This document shows, piece after piece, positions 16,975 through 25,413 of a stretch of DNA of 64,000 nucleotides; position 1 is the stretch's first letter, and each line of letters opens with the position of its first letter. The notes under the pieces are model-generated. The model searched no databases and was not told the origin of the DNA. It was given only the letters and a program-made list of their open reading frames with translations. The stretch covers positions 62,001 to 126,000 of the forward strand of contig CAWDZQ010000001.1 of assembly GCA_963807065.1 (NCBI GenBank). The letters run 5' to 3'. Both the position numbers and the translations under genes were made by a program. Source of the stretch: CAWAND01 sp963807065 (GTDB lineage Bacteria; Chloroflexota; Anaerolineae; Anaerolineales; E44-bin32).

Positions 16975-17790
16975 TTACGGGGTGTTCACTTCCGCGGGGG
17001 GGCTGAGCCATCCGCGTAGGCCGTAATACAACAACCCCAGGTCCTCCCGAATGGCCGCCTGGCTTGTTCGTAGCGCCTCCAGGCTGGGTAGGAGAGACTG
17101 CCCCGATCCACGATCAGCCTCGGATTGCTCTGGAGCCGGGGAGGGAATCGGGTCCAAGCCGGCGTGGCGGAAGACGCTCATCGCCCGGGGCATGTGAACT
17201 CCGCTCGTCACAAGCACGAATCGTGTCACGCCGAGGCCGGATAGCACGCCGCTCAAATTGATTGCCTGCTCGTAAGTGTTACCTGAGGTCCTCTCTTCTA
17301 CGATGCGGTCAGCCGGAATGCCAAGTTGAAGCATGGCGCGCCTGAGCACGTCGCTTTCGGGTTCAGAGGTCGGCCCGGACGGGCCGCCCGACACGATCAC
17401 CGATTGGGGACCCAGCAGATGGTACAGCCTCGCACCTTCCAGGGCCCGCAAGCTGCTGGCGTCACTCAACTGGCTCAGCCTGGCTCCCGACGCAGCATAG
17501 GTGGCCGCCCCGCCCCCAAGGACGACGATGGCTTGACTGCCTTCGGCTTCGGCGCCGGTCTGGATCGGCTGGTAGCCATGGTCCAATGCCCAAACCAGAG
17601 CGCTTGAGACGAACGGCAGCGCCAGGAACCAGTAAAGGGCAAACAGCGCCGCCATCGCCCGGCGGCCGATCCTCCCCCACCTGCCACCTGTGAAGATGAG
17701 AATGGTGGCAAGCGTTCCGAGCAGCAGCAGAAACGAGAGCGAGCCGGGGAGCAGGAAGGCTTTGAAGGCTTCAACGACAGAATCAATCAT
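16975..17790 (-). CDS. YdcF/SanA-type (DUF218) membrane protein
   Basis: The 271-residue protein has two N-terminal membrane helices (about 13-34 and 44-68) and a DUF218 domain (about 85-245). The family motifs are AIVVLGGG, VIVSGGP, ERTSGNTYEQA and FVLVTSGVHMPRA. Relatives (ElyC, SanA, YdcF) affect envelope integrity, but the biochemical activity is unsettled. It ends 3 bases from the GH15 stop, converging on it, and lies 48 bases downstream of the GT4 gene on the same strand. Confidence 0.85.
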   Translation of the reverse strand: MIDSVVEAFKAFLLPGSLSFLLLLGTLATILIFTGGRWGRIGRRAMAALFALYWFLALPFVSSALVWALDHGYQPIQTGAEAEGSQAIVVLGGGAATYAASGARLSQLSDASSLRALEGARLYHLLGPQSVIVSGGPSGPTSEPESDVLRRAMLQLGIPADRIVEERTSGNTYEQAINLSGVLSGLGVTRFVLVTSGVHMPRAMSVFRHAGLDPIPSPAPEQSEADRGSGQSLLPSLEALRTSQAAIREDLGLLYYGLRGWLSPPAEVNTP

Positions 17791-17838
17791 GGGCGACTAG
17801 CTTTCAGTGCCGCCGACTGGTGAGCCGCAGAGATGCAT

Positions 17839-19098
17839 CTAGGCAAGGGAGGGATGGTAGGCCCGCAAGACTTCAGAATAGAGCTTGACAACCCGCTCGG
17901 CGATCAAGGGCCAGGCATGGCCTTGCGCGTACGCACGCGCGTTCTCTCCAATTCGGGCGCGCAGCCCTGGATCTTTGATGATCAGTTCAAGTTTGTCGGC
18001 CAATGCATTCGGATCGGCGGCCGGGACGTGGAATCCATTCTCGCCGTCGTGGATCAGAAACGCCAGTCCACCCGTTTCGGAGGCCACGACCGTCCTTCCG
18101 CACGCCATCGCTTCCAGCGCCACCAGGCCAAATAATTCGTAGTGTGATGGAACCACCACGATGTCTGAGGCCGAGTAGTAATATTGCAGGTTGTCCTGAT
18201 CCTGTGGACCCAAGAAAGTGACCATGTCGTCCGTACCCAGTTTTCTGGCGATCCCCTTGAGACGGGCCATTTCCTCGCTGATCTTCTCTGGGGGCTCGCC
18301 TGATTCGCCGCCGATGATGGCCAAACACTCACAGCCTTCGACCAGCACCCCTCTCTGGCGTAATATGGCGGCCGCCTCAATCAACGTGTCCACGCCCTTC
18401 AGGGGCTCGATCCTTCCCACGTAGAGGATCATCCGCTTGTCTTCAGGCATGCCGATGAACTCTTTGGCTTCGTCCTCGGGGATGGGGTAGAAATGGCTGG
18501 TGTCGACCCCCGGAGGGATGACGACGACGTTTTTGGTATCCACCTTGTACAGCCATTGGAATTGGGCCAACTCGGCTTGCGTGGCGGCCACGATGCGATC
18601 GGCCTGGGTCAAGAGCTGGCGCTCAGCCTGTTCGCGCTGCTCCGTGGCCATTTCAGACTGGGAGCGTGCCACCCTGTTCTTCATCAATCCAAGCGTGTGC
18701 ATCATGTGAATGAGGGGCACATCCCAAGCCCGGCGAAGATCAAGGCCGGCTATCCCGGAGAGCCAGTAATGGCTGTGGATTAGATCGTATTCCAAGCCCT
18801 TCGCCTCGGCGAACCCCCGGATATTGCCGATGAACTCCGGAAGGTAATCGGCCAGGCTGTCCTTGGCCACCGGCGTCTCGGGTCCGGCGGGAATATGGAC
18901 CACTCGGTTGCCGAATCCCAAATCGTGCAGAACATGGGGGACATGTTCGTCTTGAGAACGCGTGAAGACGTCCACGCCTATGCCCTGCCGTCCCAGCTCT
19001 CGGCTCAGATCACGAACGTAGACGTTCATCCCCCCCGTGTCCTTACCTCCGAGGGTGGCCAAGGGACAAGTGTGATACGAGATCATCGCTACACGCAT
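17839..19098 (-). CDS. GT4 glycosyltransferase, MshA/sucrose-phosphate-synthase-like
   Basis: The 419-residue GT-B retaining glycosyltransferase has an N-terminal acceptor domain with the loop GGKDTGGMNVYVRDL, typical of MshA and sucrose-phosphate synthase relatives, then HSHYWLSG. The donor domain has PPGVDTSHFYP, LYVGRIEPLKGVDTLI and the E-x7-E region HYELFGLVALEAMACG. It transfers a sugar from UDP- or ADP-sugar. MshA itself acts on inositol phosphate in mycothiol synthesis, but no other mycothiol gene is in view, so I do not name it mshA. It is cytoplasmic and probably cotranscribed with the YdcF-like gene. Confidence 0.88.
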   Translation of the reverse strand: MRVAMISYHTCPLATLGGKDTGGMNVYVRDLSRELGRQGIGVDVFTRSQDEHVPHVLHDLGFGNRVVHIPAGPETPVAKDSLADYLPEFIGNIRGFAEAKGLEYDLIHSHYWLSGIAGLDLRRAWDVPLIHMMHTLGLMKNRVARSQSEMATEQREQAERQLLTQADRIVAATQAELAQFQWLYKVDTKNVVVIPPGVDTSHFYPIPEDEAKEFIGMPEDKRMILYVGRIEPLKGVDTLIEAAAILRQRGVLVEGCECLAIIGGESGEPPEKISEEMARLKGIARKLGTDDMVTFLGPQDQDNLQYYYSASDIVVVPSHYELFGLVALEAMACGRTVVASETGGLAFLIHDGENGFHVPAADPNALADKLELIIKDPGLRARIGENARAYAQGHAWPLIAERVVKLYSEVLRAYHPSLA

Positions 19099-19126
19099 GG
19101 AGGTATTATCATTCTCGGCACCGTTC

Positions 19127-19156
19127 TTGCCAACCCCAAACGGCGATTGGTATAAT
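19127..19156 (+). promoter_or_regulatory. Strong promoter of tRNA-Thr
   Basis: TTGCCA at 19127-19132, 18-bp spacer, perfect TATAAT at 19151-19156. Transcription should begin near 19163, five bases before the mature tRNA end. Confidence 0.8.
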
Positions 19157-19167
19157 GGCCGCCGATT

Positions 19168-19240
19168 GCCAGCGTAGCTCAGATGGCAGAGCAGCCGCTT
19201 CGTAAGCGGCGGGTCAGGGGTTCGAGTCCCCTCGCTGGCT
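19168..19240 (+). tRNA. tRNA-Thr (anticodon CGT)
   Basis: A complete 73-nt cloverleaf. Acceptor GCCAGCG pairs with CGCTGGC, D stem GCTC/GAGC, anticodon stem GCCGC/GCGGC with loop TTCGTAA (CGT, reading ACG), and T arm AGGGG-TTCGAGT-CCCCT. The discriminator is T and CCA is not encoded, so it must be added after transcription. Confidence 0.97.
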
Positions 19241-19295
19241 CCTTACTCTCCCCCACGGCGCCGTCCGGCGCCTCCGCCCTCAGCGCAGTGAGCTT

Positions 19296-19943
19296 ATGAA
19301 ACATCAAACCCAACCCGTGGTGATCGGGATTGCAGGTGGAACCGGCTCAGGAAAGACGACGGTGGCCACGGTCATCCTCGAGCGAGCCGGCGCTGAGAAC
19401 ATCGTCCTTCTTCCACATGACGCCTACTACAAGGACCTGTCATCACTCCCCAAAGCACAGCGAGATCTGGTTAACTTCGATCACCCGGATTCGCTCGAGA
19501 CCGACCTTATGGTCGAGCACCTTTCGGCGCTTCGGAACGGGCACGCCGTAGACATCCCCGTGTACGATTTTTCCAGGCACGCCCGCACTGACCAGCACAT
19601 CCATCTCGAGCCTCAACCCATCATCCTGGTGGAGGGCATCCTCGTGTTCGCCGAACCCCAGCTTCGTGAGCTGTTCGACGTGAAGATCTTTGTCGACACA
19701 CCGCCCGATATCAGATTCATCCGCCGCCTCCAACGCGACATGGTCGAACGCGGCCGAACAATTGAGTCGGTTATCCATCAATACGAAACCACTGTGCGCC
19801 CGATGCACCTTGAATTTGTCGAGCCGTCAAAAAGGCACGCCGACGTGATCATTCCCGAAGGCGGTTTAAATACAGTTGCCATGGACATGGTCGTCGCCCG
19901 GATCGAATTGCAGCTCCTCCAAACCCTCAGCCAAGGAGATTAG
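19296..19943 (+). CDS. udk: Uridine kinase
   Basis: The 215-residue P-loop kinase phosphorylates uridine and cytidine to UMP and CMP in pyrimidine salvage. The Walker A motif is GGTGSGKTT (14-22). Substrate-site sequences HDAYYKDLSSL, NFDHPDSLETDLM, PVYDFSRHART and ILVEGILVF follow the family closely, and the lid region has RRLQRDMVERGR. Length is normal. One base separates its stop from the cyclophilin ATG, so they form one transcription unit, probably with the DedA-like gene. Confidence 0.95.
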   Translation: MKHQTQPVVIGIAGGTGSGKTTVATVILERAGAENIVLLPHDAYYKDLSSLPKAQRDLVNFDHPDSLETDLMVEHLSALRNGHAVDIPVYDFSRHARTDQHIHLEPQPIILVEGILVFAEPQLRELFDVKIFVDTPPDIRFIRRLQRDMVERGRTIESVIHQYETTVRPMHLEFVEPSKRHADVIIPEGGLNTVAMDMVVARIELQLLQTLSQGD

Positions 19944-19944
19944 G

Positions 19945-20457
19945 ATGCCCGAACAACAATATTCCCAGCCCCCCGAATTGAGCATCGATCCTTCAACCCA
20001 ATACCAGGCCAGGATCAAGACCGACAAGGGCGATATGCTGATCGACCTGTTCGCGGAGAAGGTCCCCACCACGGTCAACAACTTCGTTTTCCTGGCCAGG
20101 GAAGGGTTCTACGATGGTGTAATCTTCCACCGAGTCATCGACGACTTCATGGCGCAGACGGGTGATCCCACCGGTACCGGACGCGGCGGGCCCGGCTACC
20201 GCTTTGGCGACGAGTTTCACCCCAAGCTCCGGCATGATGGACCTGGCGTGTTGTCAATGGCCAATGCCGGTCCCAACACGAACGGCAGCCAGTTCTTCAT
20301 CACGCACATCGCCACACCATGGCTGGACAACAAACACGCCGTGTTCGGACAGGTGGTCGAGGGGCTCGACGTTCTGATGGCGATTCCGGCGCGCGACCCA
20401 GATGATCCGGCGGCCCCGGCGGTCAAGATCCAGTCGATCGAGATCATCGAGGCGTGA
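19945..20457 (+). CDS. Cyclophilin-type peptidyl-prolyl isomerase
   Basis: The 170-residue cyclophilin catalyses proline cis-trans isomerisation. R63 in IFHRVIDDFMAQTGDP is the catalytic arginine, and ANAGPNTNGSQFFIT and TPWLDNKHAVFG complete the active site. Start ATG 19945 follows AAGGAG at 19933-19938. The 23 codons open upstream are udk read in another frame. There is no signal peptide, so it is cytoplasmic. Confidence 0.95.
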   Translation: MPEQQYSQPPELSIDPSTQYQARIKTDKGDMLIDLFAEKVPTTVNNFVFLAREGFYDGVIFHRVIDDFMAQTGDPTGTGRGGPGYRFGDEFHPKLRHDGPGVLSMANAGPNTNGSQFFITHIATPWLDNKHAVFGQVVEGLDVLMAIPARDPDDPAAPAVKIQSIEIIEA

Positions 20458-21035
20458 CATCATCCGAGGGGATGAGAGGTTGGCGCCTCCAACTCGCCCG
20501 GGTCCTGGCCATCCTGTTGGTGGTGGCCCTTACGGTGTATCTGTTTTCGATCCGGGATCGTGCCGCAGAGTTGGCGGGGTACGGTTACCCGGGTGTCTTC
20601 CTGCTTTCGCTGGTCACGAATGCCACCCTGCTGCTTCCCATGCCCGGGGTCGCTATCACCTTCGCCGCGGGGGCTATCTTCAACCCGTTCCTGGTCGCGT
20701 TGGCAGCCGGTCTGGGTTCAACACTGGGCGAGTTGACAGGTTACCTTGCCGGTTTCAGCGGACAGGGTGTGCTTCAACGGGCAGACTTGTACCGGCGTTT
20801 GGAGGACTTGACCACTCGCTATGGTTCGGCGATGGTTTTCGTGCTGGCGCTTATACCCAATCCCCTTTTTGATCTGGCCGGGGCGTCGGCTGGAGCCATG
20901 CGGATGCCGCTTACCAAGTTCTTGTTTTGGACCTGGCTTGGAAAGACCTTGAAGATGATGGCTTTCGCCGTGGCCGGCGCCTCATCAGCCCCGTGGCTCC
21001 TCCAGCTCCTGAAACTCAACTGGCCCTCCGGTTAG
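20454..21035 (+). CDS. DedA/VTT-domain membrane protein
   Basis: The 193-residue integral membrane protein has about five hydrophobic segments and the VTT (SNARE-associated) domain. Markers are the re-entrant GYPGVFLLSLVTNATLLLPMPG segment, broken into two halves by the TN pair, and GLGSTLGELTGYLAG. The family includes lipid scramblases and undecaprenyl-phosphate flippases. A GTG start at 20454 overlaps the cyclophilin stop by 4 bases; ATG 20472 is the alternative. Its end overlaps the convergent racemase gene by 20 bp. The conserved charged residues of DedA proper are only partly present. Confidence 0.82.
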   Translation: MTSSEGMRGWRLQLARVLAILLVVALTVYLFSIRDRAAELAGYGYPGVFLLSLVTNATLLLPMPGVAITFAAGAIFNPFLVALAAGLGSTLGELTGYLAGFSGQGVLQRADLYRRLEDLTTRYGSAMVFVLALIPNPLFDLAGASAGAMRMPLTKFLFWTWLGKTLKMMAFAVAGASSAPWLLQLLKLNWPSG

Positions 21036-22149
21036 CCTTACTTCCAGGTTGAAGGATCGTGGAGCGCACTGTCACCTTGTCCAGCGCGTCTTGGATCACT
21101 TCGATCCCCAGACCCTTGCCCTGCGGCACCTTGATCATCCCGTCTTCGAGCACGAAGGCCGGCTCGGCAATGTCCTGACGGTAGTAGCGTTCGGTGGCCG
21201 AGATGTCCCCGGGCAGGGTGAAGCCGGGAAGTGAGGCCAGCGCCAGGTTGGCCGCCCTGCCGATCCCCGTTTCCAACATGCCCCCACACCAGACAGGCAC
21301 CTCCTGGGCCCAGCACAGATCGTGAATGGCCACGGCCTCACGCAGGCCGCTCACCCTTGCGGGTTTAATGTTGATCACCCGGCATGCCCCGATCTCGAGC
21401 GCCTGGCGTGCGTGGCGAGCCGAGAGAATGCTCTCATCCAAGCATAGCGGTGTCTTGAGCCGGGCTTGCAGTTTGGCATGATCCACCAGATCATCTTCGG
21501 CCAGCGGCTGCTCGATCAGCAAGAGGCCCAGATCGTCCATGGCATCGAAGATCTCAGCATCGTCCAGGCTGTAGGCGGAGTTGGCATCTACCTGCAGAGG
21601 GAGCTCTCCAAAGGCTTGGCGAACGGCACGCACATCGGCCACGTCGCGGCCGGGCTTGATCTTCAGCTTGATCCTTGGATAGCCCATTTCGACGTAGGCC
21701 TCCACCATTTCCACCAACTCGCCTCGACTGGGCTGAATTCCGATCGACACGCCCACGGCAACGCGTTGGCGCTGACCGCCAAGCATGCTCATAAGGGATC
21801 GGTCTGCGGCCCGGCCTGCGAGGTCCCAGAACGCCAGCTCCAAACCGGCCTTGGCCAGTGGGTGACCTTTGAGGTGGGCTATGCGCTGGCGATAGTCGCT
21901 CGGATCTTCCACCTCCTGACCAAGGATCAGGGGCGCAAGATGATCTTGGATCATGTGCCAGGCGGTCTGCACCGTCTCATAGGAATAACCTGGCCACCCA
22001 CCGGCGACACATTCTCCCCATCCGGTGACACCCTCCGAGTCAAGACGCAGGATGATCGCTTCGCGGTCCTGTTCGACACCGAATGAGGTCTCGAAGGGGG
22101 CGACCAGGGGCATGCTGACATGGCGCATCTCGAGGCGTTCGATTCTCAT
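21016..22149 (-). CDS. N-succinylamino acid racemase / o-succinylbenzoate synthase (enolase superfamily)
   Basis: The 377-residue muconate-lactonizing subgroup enzyme has every catalytic residue visible: K163 and K165 (KLKIKPG), metal ligands D188 (QVDANSAY), E213 (LIEQPL) and D238 (CLDES), and K262 (NIKPAR). The family contains menaquinone OSBS enzymes and N-succinylamino acid racemases. No other men gene is present. The directly upstream gene is a COG3375-type GNAT, a pairing seen with NSAR, so racemisation of N-succinylamino acids is favoured. Its ATG follows the GNAT stop with no gap. Confidence 0.88.
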   Translation of the reverse strand: MRIERLEMRHVSMPLVAPFETSFGVEQDREAIILRLDSEGVTGWGECVAGGWPGYSYETVQTAWHMIQDHLAPLILGQEVEDPSDYRQRIAHLKGHPLAKAGLELAFWDLAGRAADRSLMSMLGGQRQRVAVGVSIGIQPSRGELVEMVEAYVEMGYPRIKLKIKPGRDVADVRAVRQAFGELPLQVDANSAYSLDDAEIFDAMDDLGLLLIEQPLAEDDLVDHAKLQARLKTPLCLDESILSARHARQALEIGACRVINIKPARVSGLREAVAIHDLCWAQEVPVWCGGMLETGIGRAANLALASLPGFTLPGDISATERYYRQDIAEPAFVLEDGMIKVPQGKGLGIEVIQDALDKVTVRSTILQPGSKANRRAS

Positions 22150-23031
22150 TCAGCCTAAGGTCCCTTCGCCCTGAATCAGCAGATAGTAGGAACGAGGAAA
22201 CTTTTCTTCTCCCAAATGGACGAAGTCAGTGGCCATGTAGCCGGCGGAAAAGGCGGTTTCGAAAATGTTTCGGCTGTGGCTCCGCCACACGGAAGCCAGA
22301 CCCAGATCCGCCTTCTTGATCCGATCGAAATCGCTCGGAATCTCCACCAGAAGCAGGTTGCCCTCCATTGGCTGGAGACGATCGGCGGGTTCCAGCAGGT
22401 CATCGTGTCGAAGAATGGCTGGGTTGATCTTCTGTGCGCCTGCGGCAAGGAAGTTGGCCAGGTCCAGGGGCGCTCGAGCGCGGCCTAGGCGAGAAACCAC
22501 TCTGGGCGACGTTATCCACCACTCCAGAAGAAAACGGTCGGAGACCACGCCGTGATTCAGTTCGTCCCGCATCTCACCATACACATCGGGCAGGTACGTG
22601 CGCGCCAGCCCACCGAGCCTGCGGATGTTGAGGTGGGCGTTGCGGCTTTGAAGCGGATCGTAGGTCCAAGTCATCAGGCGAATGCCCTGCTCGTCCACCA
22701 CATGCCTCTGCGCAAGTTTAAGGGCCATGCCGATGCCCCGTCCCTGGTAGGCTGGATCGACGCCAAGCATGTGGGAACAATGCTTTAGTCGGGCCATCGC
22801 CACTCGTTCTGGTGTGTGCGAGTCAAGACCCAGGAAGCCGAGCACGAACCCCACCAAGTGATCGCCCTCAAATGCGCCCAGGAGCACCGCCCCATTGCTC
22901 GCAAGTGCCTTCAAGATGTGGCCGGGGACGACGTCGCGTTCACTGCCTGGCCAAACCAGCACTTGGAGCTCCTCCACCATGGCTATGTCATCCATGGTTT
23001 CCAAGGGACGAATGGTAAGCTGCTGGTTCAT
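22150..23031 (-). CDS. GNAT N-acyltransferase (COG3375-like)
   Basis: The 293-residue protein has an N-terminal GNAT fold (about 1-160) with the acyl-CoA-binding loop VDPAYQGRGIGMALKLAQ and a preceding HCSHMLG. A C-terminal half rich in aromatic and charged residues is characteristic of the COG3375 group. These proteins accompany N-succinylamino acid racemases and are thought to succinylate D-amino acids. Start ATG 23031 (MNQQLTIRPLE) overlaps the upstream epimerase stop by 4 bases and lies inside a longer open frame that I reject. Acyl donor and acceptor are inferred from the neighbour only. Confidence 0.82.
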   Translation of the reverse strand: MNQQLTIRPLETMDDIAMVEELQVLVWPGSERDVVPGHILKALASNGAVLLGAFEGDHLVGFVLGFLGLDSHTPERVAMARLKHCSHMLGVDPAYQGRGIGMALKLAQRHVVDEQGIRLMTWTYDPLQSRNAHLNIRRLGGLARTYLPDVYGEMRDELNHGVVSDRFLLEWWITSPRVVSRLGRARAPLDLANFLAAGAQKINPAILRHDDLLEPADRLQPMEGNLLLVEIPSDFDRIKKADLGLASVWRSHSRNIFETAFSAGYMATDFVHLGEEKFPRSYYLLIQGEGTLG

Positions 23032-23978
23032 CGCTCGGTGGTCCTGGTGGGCCGCCACTGGTCTCGCATCAGCCTGGCTCCCCATCGAACGTCTTCAAGG
23101 TATTCCAACCGGTCAATCATCCGTGATGGCTGCAGCCCGATCACTCTCGGCAGCGAATCCAGATCCGTCGTGCGATTGGCGGCCACATAATCGAGGAAGG
23201 ATGTCGTCAGCGGCGGGTGCGGCAGGATTCGCTCCATGAGGGCCACCGCAAGCCTGAGGTACGGCGCCCCGATGGGGACGATAACCCGGCGGAGGCCTGC
23301 ACTGGCCAAGATCAGTTTGACACATTCCGCCAGGCGAAGCTGCTCCGGCCCGGCGATCTCATAGCGCCGATTCAAAGACGCAGGCTCTTCTAGCAACCAC
23401 TGCAGGGTTGTGGTGAGATCCTGAACCCACAGGGGCTGCAGGAGGACCTCACCATGGCCCATGATCGGGAAGAGGCCCGGAAGAACCGCTCCGATCTTGG
23501 CCAGGCTGGTCGAGAAATGGTCCTCGGGCCCAAACACCACCCCGGTTCGCAAGATAGTGAAGGGTACCCCACTCGCCCGGAGGTGCTCCTCGGCGGCGCC
23601 TTTGGCTCGCAATACCGGGTAGGCGGATGAACGATCAGCTCCTAGATGGCTGAGATAGATGAACCTGGCCACTCGTGCTTCAGCGGCCGCCTGGGCCAAG
23701 TTATCGGTCCCCTGAACATCGCCTTGCCTCAGGTTTGACCGGTGACCGTAGTGCTCTTCACTGGCCAGATGGATCACCGTGTCCACGCCAACCATGGCTG
23801 CCCGAATGCCCCCCAGGTCGCTCAAGGACGACAGAGCGACTTCAATCGTCGCCCCCCTGGGCAACCGCGGCGATTGGCGTGAGGGTTTGAGGAGGATGCG
23901 GACCGCGTATCCGGCCTCATTCAGGCCGGAAAGCAACCGGCGGCCGATGAAGCCCGTTGCCCCTGTCACAAGCAGCAT
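23028..23978 (-). CDS. NAD-dependent epimerase/NmrA-like (complex I NDUFA9-type) protein
   Basis: The 316-residue atypical short-chain dehydrogenase has NAD(P) motif LVTGATGFIGRRLL at the N-terminus, VIHLAS and FIYLSHLGA. The C-terminal RYEIAGPEQLRLAE segment is typical of the NDUFA9/YwnB-like group. The YxxxK pair is represented by AYPVLRAKGAAE. The start at 23978 matches the Rossmann motif; 18 more upstream codons are open but not conserved in type. It is first gene of a three-gene coupled operon (epimerase, GNAT, racemase). Its substrate is unknown, and its role in amino-acid interconversion is only positional. Confidence 0.8.
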   Translation of the reverse strand: MLLVTGATGFIGRRLLSGLNEAGYAVRILLKPSRQSPRLPRGATIEVALSSLSDLGGIRAAMVGVDTVIHLASEEHYGHRSNLRQGDVQGTDNLAQAAAEARVARFIYLSHLGADRSSAYPVLRAKGAAEEHLRASGVPFTILRTGVVFGPEDHFSTSLAKIGAVLPGLFPIMGHGEVLLQPLWVQDLTTTLQWLLEEPASLNRRYEIAGPEQLRLAECVKLILASAGLRRVIVPIGAPYLRLAVALMERILPHPPLTTSFLDYVAANRTTDLDSLPRVIGLQPSRMIDRLEYLEDVRWGARLMRDQWRPTRTTER

Positions 23979-24153
23979 AGGTTGCGACGACCTCGAATGC
24001 GGCGACCTCCAGCAGGGCAGGCACCCGATCATACGCTCGCGGGCCCTTCAGGCCCGGATTCTAGCACAGCCTCCCCACCCCCTCCGAACCCATTCCTAAC
24101 TTGGGGTGTTATACTCCTGCGAGGGGTTCTCCCAGCCTGCAAGGAGGTCCAAG

Positions 24154-25413
24154 TTGTCCCGCATGCGCGTCGTCATCACCGGCATCGGGTGTGTCAGCCC
24201 GTTAGGTTTGGATGTTAATTCGACCTGGAAATCCGTTGTTGAAGGGCGGTCTGGGGTAACCCCCATCACACTTTTCGACACCACGGATTTCAAAACGACG
24301 TTTGCAGCTGAAGTCAAGGGATTTGACGCAGATGAATTGCTTGGCCGCAGGGATGCAAGGCGGATGGATCGCTTCACCCAGTTCGCCGTCGTAAGCACCA
24401 GCCAGGCATTGCAAGACGCGAATCTCGAGGTCACCGACGCCAACCGAGACAGTATTGGCGCCATCATTGGAACAGGCATTGGCGGCATTGGCACCCTTTT
24501 CGACGAGGTGGTCAAGTACGCCGAGCGGGGCCCACGCTGGATCAGTCCTTTTCTGGTGCCCATGATGCTCCCCGATATCGCGGCCGGGCAGGTGGCCATT
24601 CAGCTCGGGCTACGCGGACCGAACATGGCTGTTGTCACGGCCTGCGCTTCGAGCGCTAACGCCATCGGCGAAGCCTCTGAGATCATTCGCCGAGGGGCCG
24701 CCGATGTGATGGTTGCGGGAGGCGCCGAAGCCGCCATCGTCCCGATCGCCGTGGGCGGCTTCAACGCCATGGACGCCGTCTCCAAGCGCAACGACGACCC
24801 AGCCGGGGCATCCCGCCCCTTCGATTTGAATCGGGATGGGTTCGTGATTGGTGAGGGTGCTGCCAGCCTGATCCTGGAATCCTACGAGCACGCTCAGTCA
24901 AGGGGTGCCAAGGTGATGGCCGAAGTTCTCGGCTACGCGGCCAACAACGACGCCTTCCACATCACTGCTCCCGCCGAGAATGGTTCTGGCGCCGCCATCT
25001 GCATGCGCAACGCGCTGTCCGACGCCAACGTGACGATCGACTCGATTGACTACATCAACGCCCATGGCACGAGCACGCCGCTCAACGACAAGAGCGAGAC
25101 GGCGGCCATCAAGACGATCTTCGGGGAACGGGCCTACGATGTACCGATCTCTTCCACCAAGTCCATGACCGGGCATTTGTTGGGGGCGGCTGGCGCGCTT
25201 AAATCCATCTTTTGCATCAAGGCCATGCAGGAAGGCATCCTGCCGCCTACCATCAACTATGAGACCCCAGACCCCGAGTGCGATCTGGATTACGTGCCGA
25301 ACGAAGCCAGGCAGGCCAACCCTGACTGCGTGATGACCAATTCGTTCGGCTTTGGGGGACATAACGCCACGCTCATCTTTGGTTTGCCCGGAGCTGACGG
25401 GGCCGGCTCATGA
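24154..25413 (+). CDS. fabF: Beta-ketoacyl-ACP synthase II
   Basis: The 419-residue condensing enzyme of fatty-acid elongation carries the Cys-His-His triad C164 (VTACASSA), H304 (NAHGTSTP) and H341 (TGHLLGAAG), plus the FGFGGHNA C-terminal motif. I favour TTG 24154 because AGGAGG at 24142-24147 is 6 bases from it, whereas the ATG at 24163 would be 15 bases away. The stop overlaps the fabH start by 4 bases. Together they provide chain initiation and elongation. Confidence 0.95.
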   Translation: MSRMRVVITGIGCVSPLGLDVNSTWKSVVEGRSGVTPITLFDTTDFKTTFAAEVKGFDADELLGRRDARRMDRFTQFAVVSTSQALQDANLEVTDANRDSIGAIIGTGIGGIGTLFDEVVKYAERGPRWISPFLVPMMLPDIAAGQVAIQLGLRGPNMAVVTACASSANAIGEASEIIRRGAADVMVAGGAEAAIVPIAVGGFNAMDAVSKRNDDPAGASRPFDLNRDGFVIGEGAASLILESYEHAQSRGAKVMAEVLGYAANNDAFHITAPAENGSGAAICMRNALSDANVTIDSIDYINAHGTSTPLNDKSETAAIKTIFGERAYDVPISSTKSMTGHLLGAAGALKSIFCIKAMQEGILPPTINYETPDPECDLDYVPNEARQANPDCVMTNSFGFGGHNATLIFGLPGADGAGS

